NCBI RefSeq assembly: GCF_041260155.1
Contig: NC_091941.1
Span: 36,652,747-36,716,746, forward strand
Direction: 5' to 3'
Length of the DNA stretch: 64,000 bases
Source of the DNA: Ptychodera flava
Lineage: Eukaryota > Hemichordata > Enteropneusta > Ptychoderidae
How positions within the stretch are numbered: the first letter of the stretch is position 1; each line of letters begins with the position of its first letter. The translations under genes and the position numbers were made by a program. Below the pieces are notes generated by a model. The model searched no databases and had not been told where the DNA came from. It saw only the letters and a list, made by a program, of their open reading frames with translations. This document shows, one piece after another, positions 52,701 to 61,684 of this stretch.

Positions 52701-54361
52701 AAAAATGACAAAAAAATTCCTAAAAAATACACATTTGCATATTTCATCACAATTTGAACAAATCTAAGTTGGGTTATCCCTAGGGACCTGTATACCAAAT
52801 AACAAAGCTGTCTGACCAGCGGTTATGAAGAAGAAGATTTTTTACCAAAAACACCTTTTTTGGCATTAATTTGCCTATTTTCAACAATATCAAAAAATTA
52901 AAAAAAATAGTTTGTCAAAATCATATTTTTCATCTACACAACAAATATCAAATCAGTAAGTACTGCGGTTCTCAAGATATTTGAGTGGACGGACGCCTCA
53001 CAAACGGACATACATACATACATACATACAGACTGACGCCGGACGCCGGACGGATACCCATCCCAATAGCTTCTATAGACTATAGTCTATAGTAGCTAAT
53101 AATATACAGATGATGGATGTTGACTGACATCAAAAGAATTACGAATAAATAGGAACGAGAAGAACTGCATGTAAAAAGGAATATGCGTTAAATTCACAAA
53201 AGCCTTTCATGATTGTTTTCTAACAAATTTGTGCTCCATTCTCCTCAGTGCTGTTTCATAAGGTCATTATGACCTTGTAACTCGACCTAAATGCCAGCCT
53301 GTGTCAAGTCTGGCCAAACTTCGCTTTTCAGGCCATTGCATTCACCCCACAATCTACGCAGCAGCCTACCACTAACGCAACAGTCTGCTTAAGTTCATTC
53401 CTTCAATTTACTCTGTTTTTGATATTTATATGCCCAAAGACTTCGAGCAAGTCTACCCTGTCGTTTACAAAATTAAATAGTAAAAAATTCACATGATTCA
53501 ATTCATGATTGTTTAACACTCCAAATGACTGTGTAAGTGAATGATGTTAGAGATAACAAAGGAGACATTAGCACACAGAGAATGTTTTCTGTATAGCTAC
53601 TTCAACTCTTGTGTGTATTATATATGGATATACAACAGTCAAGGTTTAAAGTTCTACTTCTCATGTGTGGATAGGTGAGAATGGAATGGAGTAGCTATTC
53701 TTTGACAGTGGATAGCTATAACCACAACTATTTTCAAAGCACTGATAATATTCCACGGGAGCATACTCCCTACGTATTACAAATGAGCCACAAGTCGGCA
53801 TCTGATCAAGAATCCGCATGTAACTACAGGTAAATACTAGGGTGGGCGGAGCTCGAGACCATGAAAATATTGTATAGTTTCACTCCAGCATTAGCAAGGG
53901 GAGTGGCAGGGCCATAATGCGAGAGGTAAACATGATGCTGACTATGGTCAGAACGAAGAATGTATACTATTGCAGAAAGTACCAGTCTTTCGTGTGATTG
54001 TGAGCAGCCGATAGTATTATTTACTCCGTCAGAGGTAAACTCCCAGCTCTTCCATCCACAACAGAGCTGCAGACTACAAGAGTCACTTCTTAACAACACC
54101 TCAAAATAAAAAGCTAGGTTAATATTCCGCAGCCCAGTTACTTACTTCCATAGTCCATTGGACCTGCTTTTCCGATTCCAAACGGCTCTCCTTGACTGAT
54201 GCATGGGCGCTTGTACTGGCAATACTTAAAGATGAAGCTAAGTGTCTGACAACAGACACCGCCACTTCTCGTCCGACACCAGCAGGGTAGCTGTCGAGAA
54301 CACTGCAGTGGTTTTTATCATTCTGTATGGCGGTTTGGAGAGAAGCCCATTCAGAATACAT
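25018..54361 (-). CDS. RALGAPB: Ral GTPase-activating protein subunit beta
   Basis: Twenty-seven exons, high to low: 54146-54361 (start), 51363-51558, 50998-51156, 49985-50217, 49250-49510, 48242-48610, 44346-44632, 43471-43613, 42930-43027, 42131-42280, 41758-41848, 41482-41552, 40032-40130, 36396-36536, 36061-36227, 35501-35671, 34232-34409, 33393-33484, 33165-33277, 32250-32502, 31088-31261, 30652-30808, 29578-29736, 27377-27625, 26585-26729, 26051-26167, 25018-25129 (stop 25018-25020). About 1533 residues; the vertebrate protein is near 1494. It starts MYSEW as in vertebrates and ends [13 protein letters not shown]. Helical repeats fill the first 1100 residues; a Rap/RanGAP-like domain spans about 1175-1500 ([44 protein letters not shown]). 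The subunit is known to stabilise the catalytic alpha subunit; no catalytic Asn-thumb motif is seen here. A 1-bp deletion is evident in exon 4 and the exon 14 donor is GC. Confidence 0.95.
25557..25769. mobile_element. MITE-like repeat family A, copy 2
   Basis: Starts with AACCCTTTAACCCTT and ends CTCTCAAAGGGTTAA; the inside shares ATTTTGGCAAAAATCTGAAA and GACAAAAATTGACTTTGG with copies 1 and 3. In a RALGAPB intron. Confidence 0.75.
27059..27279. mobile_element. MITE-like repeat family A, copy 3
   Basis: Left end AGCCCTTCAAGTACTG (decayed), right end GGTGCTCAAAGGGTTAA. The central AGCAACATTTTACCAATTTT and GACAAAAATTGACTTTGG match copies 1 and 2. Confidence 0.75.
27780..29318. mobile_element. 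TIR-bounded element built of nine ~150-bp tandem units
   Basis: Ends are AGTCCCCAC (27780-27788) and GTGGGGACT (29310-29318). Inside, units recur with ATGGC at 27892, 28045, 28195, 28345, 28493, 28643, 28792, 28942 and 29092, a period of 148-153 bp. Each unit has TTGTACCAACTTTGAATAAA, ATCGTAATAAAATGG, and a near-palindrome ATGGCCGCCTGGCGGCCAT followed by ATTGGAT. The right end carries an ACGGACGGACGCACACACGC-type tract (29217-29275). No transposase frame is present, so it is probably non-autonomous. It lies between RALGAPB exons 23 and 24. Confidence 0.85.
29920..30260. repeat. Dispersed repeat family B, copy 1
   Basis: Shares AAAAATCAAAAATTTAATT, CATAGACTTAACATAGGGAT, GTGGCCATTTTGATT, a TAGTTTGTCCCTAGTA block and AAAGTTTAAGTCTTTCAGTT with the reverse complement of 54975-55330, and with 34870-35140 in the same orientation. 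Confidence 0.75.
34870..35140. repeat. Dispersed repeat family B, copy 2
   Basis: Same order of blocks as copy 1: GTCTCATTTTGAACCTTGTT, AAAATTGGAAATTTAATTTT, GCGGCCATTTTGAATT, TTGGTAATTTGTCTCTGTT, ATTCTTGATTATGAAAGAG. More diverged at its right end. Confidence 0.65.
36394..36399 (-). other. GC splice donor after RALGAPB exon 14
   Basis: The exon end reads CAAG followed by GCAAGT. Using the nearby GT instead would shift the frame into a stop, while the GC donor keeps [12 protein letters not shown] in frame and in line with the family. GC-AG introns with a strong remaining consensus are a known minor class. Confidence 0.8.
43676..43710. repeat. (AAC)n microsatellite
   Basis: About 11 ACA/AAC units 60 bp upstream of RALGAPB exon 8 in the preceding intron. 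Confidence 0.95.
45741..45831. repeat. Small inverted-repeat element
   Basis: 91 bp starting TTAACCCTTTCACCCC and ending GGCGAAAGGGTTAA, so the ends are inverted repeats of about 14 bp. Inside is TTCATAACAATGGATGGGCC. It resembles the TTAACCCTTT ends of family A but the interior is different. Confidence 0.7.
49985..50217 (-). CDS. RALGAPB: RALGAPB exon 4 with a 1-bp frameshift
   Basis: The exon begins in the frame [25 protein letters not shown] and ends in another frame, [19 protein letters not shown]...[16 protein letters not shown]. Both parts match the family (vertebrate: FEVWLLAC..CFP.PPYWKT). The switch falls at about 50136-50143, where TGTTTCCG should be one base longer. Length is 233 bp whereas the flanking phases demand 234. 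Read literally, translation stops about 25 codons later. Confidence 0.85.
51855..53097. mobile_element. TIR-bounded non-autonomous element
   Basis: Perfect 13-bp terminal inverted repeat AGCTACTATAGAC (51855-51867) and GTCTATAGTAGCT (53085-53097). The block CTAGGGACNTGTANACCAA...GTCTGACCAGC recurs near 51925 and 52790, so the inside is partly duplicated. The right end holds CAAGATATTTGAGTGGACGG, a CATA microsatellite (53008-53030) and GACGCCGGACGCCGGACGG, then a second TATAGACTATAGTCTATA palindrome. No protein is encoded. It lies in RALGAPB intron 1. Confidence 0.8.
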
Positions 54362-54482
54362 CGTAAGATCTTCCTATTTCACAAAATTAAATCTAAATTA
54401 CGACGATACGGTAGAATGTGAAGCATGTGCCTCTTCATTTTCACAACTGCTTCGTGATGAATGATCAGATTCTGTCATCTTG

Positions 54483-54492
54483 AATATGGCGG
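54483..54492. promoter_or_regulatory. YY1-type ATGGCGG element upstream of RALGAPB
   Basis: AATATGGCGGAT about 125 bp upstream of the RALGAPB start codon, near GCGCGCAT and TTGCGCA. ATGGCGG sites near start sites are typical of TATA-less housekeeping promoters. No TATA box is seen nearby on the - strand. Confidence 0.35.
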
Positions 54493-54908
54493 ATATGTAC
54501 GGCTGCGCGCATATCATTTGCGCAGGGAGGATTTCCCTCGATGTTGTGGTGTTTCGAAAACGAGGCTGGTGGAATTCCCACTGTGTAAAATAAGGGCAGG
54601 GGAATTTTGATTTTTAGCCTTTCAAACTGCGATCGCGATCCATTAGAGGGTTCACAGGAACACGCTTCTCAGAAAAAGGATGTATTGGTTGATAGGACCG
54701 ATTGTCTTCGAATAAATACTTCAAAGTACGCTGTAAGACTTGCAGTTTTGTTGTCAGGACTGACATTTTTTCCGGACGGATGATTGCAATTTTCAAAACT
54801 ACAAAGCCAATGCGACGGTCTCTACATTAACATGTTGATTTTTGGAAATATTTAATAATTTAGAAGTACTTTTGATACTTAGGTAACGAATTCCAGACAT
54901 TTATACTT

Positions 54909-54910
<2 letters not shown>

Positions 54911-54968
<58 letters not shown>
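54911..54968. repeat. (GA)n microsatellite, about 58 bp
   Basis: Uninterrupted GA dinucleotides in the RALGAPB-TRPC intergenic region, directly next to family B copy 3. Confidence 0.97.
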
Positions 54969-54971
<3 letters not shown>

Positions 54972-54974
54972 TCC

Positions 54975-55330
54975 CTTAAGGTAATATGCACCTCGAAAGT
55001 GAAAGACTTAAACTTTTGCTTAAACTTTCCTCAGTGAAACTTTCAACCATTCTCTTACCGAAGTAAGAATAAAAATCAGGGGTCACCGTGCAAACTTTGG
55101 TACTAGAGAGACAAATAACTTACGATTTCTCGATATTCGAAATTCAAATGGCCGCAATCCCTGTGTTAACTCTATGAAAATAAATAAAATTTTCGATTTT
55201 CGAAAAACTAAGACGGTGAAAACTTTTCTTTCGCCAAGAGCTTCAAAATGAGCCCCCACAAGTGGTAGGTCAGAAGAAAATTGATAAAATTTGAAGGCCC
55301 GATTTCTGTCCCCGAGGTGCGTTCTACCTT
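54975..55330. repeat. Dispersed repeat family B, copy 3 (reverse)
   Basis: Reverse orientation relative to 29920-30260. It reads TATGCACCTCGAAAGTGAAA, GACTTAAACTTTTGCTTAAA, CAAACTTTGGTACTAGAGAG, AAATGGCCGCAATCCCTGTG and TTCGATTTTCGAAAAACTAA, each the counterpart of a block in copy 1. Confidence 0.8.
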
Positions 55331-57041
55331 AACCGATTCCGATCATCTATCCTGAGTCTAAAGCATACATTTTTGCACAATTTGCATGTGTATTAGTATC
55401 AACGGATACAGCTGATGATCTACAACTCCCGTAACATTCGCTTCTCTGACTTACGTTACCAAGAGTTAGAAGCTGTTGATTTAAAGGCTTGTCCAGCAAC
55501 GACATGTGTTTGTGATATCCTTGTCGATGCGGTTTCAAGACCCAATCACGACAAGAGGCAATTGACGTCTGGGTGATACTCTTACATGGAACCGCGCATG
55601 AATTACAAAAACTCTACCTCGGTTTTGGCTTTTCAGATTCACTCATAAACCACCCTCTCACCGAAGAAGATAAACGAGTATTCCCTGACAAGTGCAATAG
55701 CACGGAAGTACGTAAAATTTTCCATGCACCACTGAGGTAATTGTATTCAACAAACTACTTGCAGTCGGTAGGATTTTGCTTTTATATTCCCCATTCTTTA
55801 TTTCCAATTTAATTATTCCCTAATGTCTTTAGTGGGTCAAATTAATGATGAGGTAATTTTTTTTCCAATTTGTAAGTTAATATGAATGACAGTCAGATTA
55901 AAATGTTGACATAAAGGAACAGGCATTGGCATGGTTTCATTACGCTCACTTGTTACTTTTGTCAATTACGCTGCATATTCAAAAGTAGGCTTGGAGAATT
56001 TCTGATAATATATTTCAAAGTCCGATCAAAAGCATTGTGCACATTCACACAGACAGACTCAACACTGGTATATACAATAAATAAAAAAGGCGTCAATTTT
56101 ACTGAGTTGCTATGACTTTCTCTTTATCTGCATCGTTTCTTCACATTAAAAGTGAAATAAAACATAGGAAGTAGACTCTAGATATAACCCGTCACCATAA
56201 AAGTACAAAGCTGTCAAACTCTCAAGAAACAAATAGCGTTCTCTGGCTGAAAAGCTATCATTACTCTCTGATTGTTTTCAAATTTTTGATTTCCGGGTCC
56301 TTTGGAATCCTGTTTACAGCCTCAGTAAAGTTACGTTGTTTGCCCTTAATTCCATCGGAAAGACATCAACGAGAAATATATAGATGGTCTTCTTCTGGAA
56401 GTTAATTGCGACTATGACGGAATGCATACACGTAAATTCACGCACATTCGCCTGTATGATAAATGGTATTTAAGTATAAATCCCTGGTACATACACACTT
56501 TGAATATGAAAGAAGTCTGTGAAATCGATATGTATAAAATGCTTACATACGGTATCTGACACAAGATACACTTCATTTTCAATGCTATATTCTTGATATG
56601 AAAAAAAGTACTGAACTTTACTTGTTGGAAAACAAGATGGGCAATATCTGAAATGTTCCTATTTGATTTTTGTCTCAAAACAGGATTTGAAAGAAATATG
56701 TGAAATAAACTCATAGTAATTGCTGTATGCGCTGAAAATCTAAATTTCACCTCCAAAGGTATTCTAAAAATCTACTAAAATAATGATATTAATAATCGAT
56801 ATTTACGGATCGATTGCAGAATGGTCAAAAAAATCCTAACGACTGCTCTTGAGATATATTAAAATTTATAATTTTACAGTTATCCATTTCATGACTTGAA
56901 CATTTTGTGGATATTAAGTGATTCAAAGAACGCTAGGATAAAGAGGGATAACATTCACTATAGGTAAACTACTGAAGAAATTAATTTCATTCTTAGACGA
57001 TGAAAGAGTTTCCATGGACTCCTGTTTAAACGCCAACAAAT

Positions 57042-58155
57042 TTAAAATTCTGTGTCGTGAGACAGCCCCGGAATAAATGACTCTTCGAAGGTAATGTTGT
57101 CATCTGTGGCATCTTCATCAACAACGGCAGCTGGATGACCAGCCTTCTCTATAGCGTCTATCTTCTCCTTGACTCGAAGATCTTCCGGATTTGATGCCTT
57201 GCGATACAATACGGGCTTTGGAACTTCGAAGCTCAATGAATGCCTTTTGGGAATACTTGTTGCAGTCTCGCTCGTCTCGGTGTCTGTCAGAGAAGGAGTT
57301 CGCTCCTCAAGCACGTCATAATTCTGATCACTGCAATCTCCTTTTGCCTCACTCGGGAGACTAGGAGATTCATCTGAAGTATGCATCGAGACATCAGTTT
57401 CCAATCTTGAATCAACATCAGCTGCTGTCAGCACCAGTTCGTCTTGGGTTCCCGATGGCGAAATCGCTTCCTCTCTGCTGTACCGTTCTTCGTCCTTAAA
57501 CACTTCTACATCCAGCAGACCAAGGCTACCTTCACCGTCAACATCTCTGATATATCCATCGCTATCATCATTGTCGCTATTACCGTAAAAAGTCTTGCCG
57601 CCGGTATCCTTTGCAGTTGTGTGATCGACTCGCTCGATTCTTTCTTGATTGATCCATATCGGACCAGAGTGATCGGTTTGCACTTCAGTTTCGCGACTTT
57701 CTTTCCCAGGTTCCTCCATTTTGACTGACTCTCTCATGTCTACAACGCTCGGCGCAGCTTGCTGGAGGTTCATCGTCTCAACAACGACAGGTGAGGTTTC
57801 AGGGTGGAAGACGGTCGCTTCTTCGTCAATATGCGTACTGCTCAGACATTTCCTCAACTCATGAAGCATATCACTTCCCATGGTAGCCGTTCTAAGTCGA
57901 TATTGTTCTTGATTCTCGGACAGCTTTCGTTCTAAAATCTTCATGGCTTCATCGCTCTGGCTCCTAGCGCTTGTCAGCTGACTTTGCATGGCTCTGGCAA
58001 ACTCGCTGTCGGCCAGCTTACTTTTCGAAAGAGCGGCCTCAAGCTGCAGTACTTGGTCCATTACTGTTGTGTTCTTGTTGTTCGATTTACCCACTTCAAG
58101 TTGTAATCCGTTCAATCTATCCATCATCTTCTGCATCATGCCATACACTTCAAAC
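57042..58155 (-). other. TRPC cytoplasmic tail exon: coiled coil, acidic region, C-terminal TEF
   Basis: One exon of 1114 bp coding 370 residues. The start, [20 protein letters not shown], leads into about 110 residues of heptad-like helix rich in Leu, Lys, Glu and Gln. The remaining 250 residues are acidic and Ser/Thr-rich with no known fold. The last three residues, TEF, fit a class I PDZ ligand (Ser/Thr-x-hydrophobic). Vertebrate TRPC4/5 also end in a PDZ ligand, though of different sequence. Confidence 0.75.
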
Positions 58156-61100
58156 CTGTTTGTGGAAGGAAACACGAATACAATTACATTACCATAATTT
58201 TTTGATGCTTTTTAAAATTTTGTTCTTGAAAACAAGCACAGTTTCGTTTGCTTTTCCCCGAATGATATCTTGAAGCACAAAGAATGAGCCTTGCAGACAC
58301 AACGCATGTTCGATATGATTTTTGGAATAAAACCGGGAACTTGTCCCTTCTTTCACCTTGAATATTTAAAGATTTCACAATGTAGCTCGTGCAGAACATG
58401 ACTTCAAATGTGCACTATATTGTCAATACTGCCCTTTGTCCCGGTGGTTGTGCTGTGAAATATTTTCGAAAAGTTGATATATCGCTATATGCTTAAAACT
58501 AAATCCCTTATCTGACGGCGAACAGGTGCAGTAAATAAACCAATAGGGTGGATAAAATTAAAAATGTGAAAGAGGGCGCTGATAAACTGTCTGTAAAAGA
58601 AAATAGAGGCGGTGAAATTGAGATCTCAGAGCTCGAGATGAGCATAGTGATAGAGAGAAGAAAGACTGACTGAGATGGACATATAAATAGGTAGACAGAA
58701 AGGCAGTGAGATATGTCTCAGATAGTATTGGAGACATGGGTCAGAGGTAGGCTAGCAGACTGACTTACCGGCTAGCAGATATATGGATAATTTATGGAAT
58801 TGAGATCAGCTACAAAGATTTGGAATGGAGATGGAAAAATGTGATTTACATCTGTCAGAAAGATGACTAGTGATGAGACCATTGCTATTTGAAGAATGAA
58901 GGACGTATACATAGAATGAATCATGAAAAACTAGTTATTACTATCATTTTTTGACATTGTGTTTTCGCTAACCTGAAAGTTGACATATCTTGTTTCACAC
59001 TTCGTATGTCACTCAATTTTATCTCTTTAGCATCATCCTGTTCACGAGCTGAGGTTGTAATGTCTGAGAAATAGCGATGGATTAGCTTACGGCAGAGGTC
59101 CTGTGAACACAAAACATCGGAAAAATATTGAGATTTCGAAAAAGTTAATCACCCATTTCACACTCCGAGCGGAAATTTTCCAAAGGTATAAATATCAAAT
59201 TTCGTGGCAACTTTTAGCAATTATATTTTGCGGCACAAAGTCATGTTTAAGCTAAAGTCTCAGGAAGTTTTAAGTGACCCATCTATTTCTTAGTCTCACG
59301 TACATATTTTTTCGCCTGTTAAGAAAGGAACACTCATTTGTTACGCTTAACTTCAAAACGTACGAACTCTGGGTTGTCAATATAAAGCGGAGTGTTCTTG
59401 AAATCGTACAGCCTTCGTATTATCCCTTGTCGAGTCTTTTATACACACAACTTCTTAAAATAGTTCCATGTCGTATATTGATATAGTTTACATATTTCAC
59501 ATCAATCTTCAAGTTGAAAGAAAGAAATAACACAAAAATAACGGCAAAACTTACCTTATAGGCTCCCCCCTCTTTCTTCTTCCCCTTCTCCTTCTTCTCC
59601 CTCTTCTCTTCCTTCTTCTTTACTGGTTCTTGTCCTTTCTGAAATTAGAAACTTGTTGATTAGTTAAATCATAGGGGGCTGCCTACATGTCCGTCCCTAG
59701 GGGTGGGTATGGGTGTTTTGTTATATTGCTAATAAAGAACGCGCCAGCAAGATATAACAGAAGATCTAGATTATACCTTGCTGGCGCGTTCGTTGTTGAC
59801 TCTGTCAAAGTTAATCCGGTGATAATCTGGTGACAGCGCCACGGTCCACAGATTAGTAATTTACCCTTGCTTACTTTGGCGAGTTTGGCAATAAAAGTCA
59901 TCAGATAATAGACGCAACACATTGACAAGACTTCGCGTAAGATTATCAAACGACAAATAGGTGGCACGGCGAAGTAGTAAAGAAATCGTTACAAAACCAG
60001 TGCTAATATACGACAAAGACACCAAAGCTGCAAAGAAAGGTTGATTGATAGCATAGACAGTCTTCCCCTCTACTGTCTGTGGTTGTAGATATCTTTATTA
60101 GCAATCCATATCATAGTCAAACGTATTAAAATAAAATAAACCATAGAAAGAAGAACCTTGTGCTGAGACCAAGACACCCCTGGGGACGGACTTTTGTATG
60201 GTTAAATGGTTAAATCACTTGAAACACAAGGGAAGAAACATAAGACATTGGAATTCAATGTTATCAGTGATTACTTTTATCGCATTGAACAAACGCCCAT
60301 AACTGAAGAAGTGACATATATCACTATTTTGTCGGTATGATTACAATATTTACCCGTAAGCCAATCCTATATGTCAACTCATATAACTAATAAATGATCT
60401 TTGAATTCCGAGATTACGTACATTATGTATCGAACCAGAGAATTATAAAATATTGTCAGAGCCCTCTATACAGGCTTCTCTTTGACATTTTGTTCAGGTA
60501 CGGTAAGCATTCTCAGATATAACATCTCTGTATTACCAGAATTTGAGCTGTAAATTCAAAGAAAAGTTAACAACTTTCTAAATACTAAAAAAACTAGTAG
60601 AATACCTTTTTATCATCTTCACTACATTGAAAAATGCGGAAGACAGACTTTGGACTTGGTACGATGTTAAATGGAGGAGGCAGAGTTGCTCCTCTCACAA
60701 GGTGACTCATCCACATTTCGGATCTGGCAAACTTCCACTCAGTATCAGCGTTTTCCTTTGGGATAGTGAAAAATGCAAACATTGTTATCGAAAGTTTTCC
60801 TTTTTGATGTGCACATATTTGGATGAATTTTCCAGTATGTTAGGTGTGTGTGTGTGTGTGTGTGTGTGTCTGTGTGTCTGTGTGTGTGTAAAATACATTT
60901 TATCTTTCTATGTCTAGAGAAATCATATCGAAGTCCTTGATATGTTGAAATTGCCAACAAAACATTGTATGTTTACTGTTCAATACTGGTTAATGTTATT
61001 GTCATTTGTCAACTGTAAACAATTTGTACTATACAATTTGTACTTCGTTCTGTTAACAAGTTTAATACCATGTATTTCCAGATATACTAAATAGGGAGAC

Positions 61101-61603
61101 AAATAAAATATAAACTTCTCCTCTAGAACAGAAATAACAAAACATTAGCTAAAGCTCAAGCTGCTGTCCGCATAGACTAGTAATAACAACTAATTTATCT
61201 ATCATCGGTGAAGATGGTGTGTGGAGCGTCCGTCTCTCATATTTCAAAAGTAAGCGAAAAATTCATTCTTGGCAATGTGGTTAAAGAATTGAAATAGTGA
61301 ACTCACAACAATCCTCTCGTACGTGGTGCTCATCAATGCAATGAGTAGATTCATCAGAATAATCAGAGCTATAATGTGGTAAGCAGCGAATACGACAATT
61401 CCAAATTTTTCGGTGATGTCATTCTTTGTGTCCAGAGTATCTAACTCAGTCAGTCCGTATAACGACCAGTAGAGCAATACTAGCGATTTCGCCAAGCTAA
61501 TGTAAACAAGATAGCAATGTTATGTTCTGTAGCAAGATTAGCAAACAGTGCACGGTACCACAATTACGAGTTTTTTGGAAGGACTTATATGACAATAACA
61601 ATC

Positions 61604-61684
<81 letters not shown>

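Larger units (their letters stand above)
25130..54145 (-). other. RALGAPB introns: mobile-element-rich
   Basis: Twenty-six introns; the largest are 51559-54145, 44633-48241, 36537-40031, 27626-... to 29577 and 44... around 43.6-44.3 kb. All have GT-AG ends except the GC-AG intron 36228-side (donor at 36394-36395). They carry two TIR elements (27780-29318, 51855-53097), family A and B repeats, an AAC microsatellite and small palindromes. No nested gene is recognised. Confidence 0.7.
54362..57041. other. Intergenic region: RALGAPB promoter side and TRPC 3' side
   Basis: Both genes are on the - strand. The first 200 bp (54362-54560) are richer in CpG and should include the RALGAPB 5' UTR and promoter. 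Beyond lie a 58-bp GA microsatellite, family B copy 3, and about 1.7 kb of AT-rich DNA expected to contain the TRPC 3' UTR. A 75-codon ATG-less open frame at 55512-55737 (+) has no recognised homology. Confidence 0.65.

Noticed and set aside
57444..58273. Plus-strand open frames of 94 and 100 codons
   Set aside because: Antisense shadows of the long TRPC tail exon.
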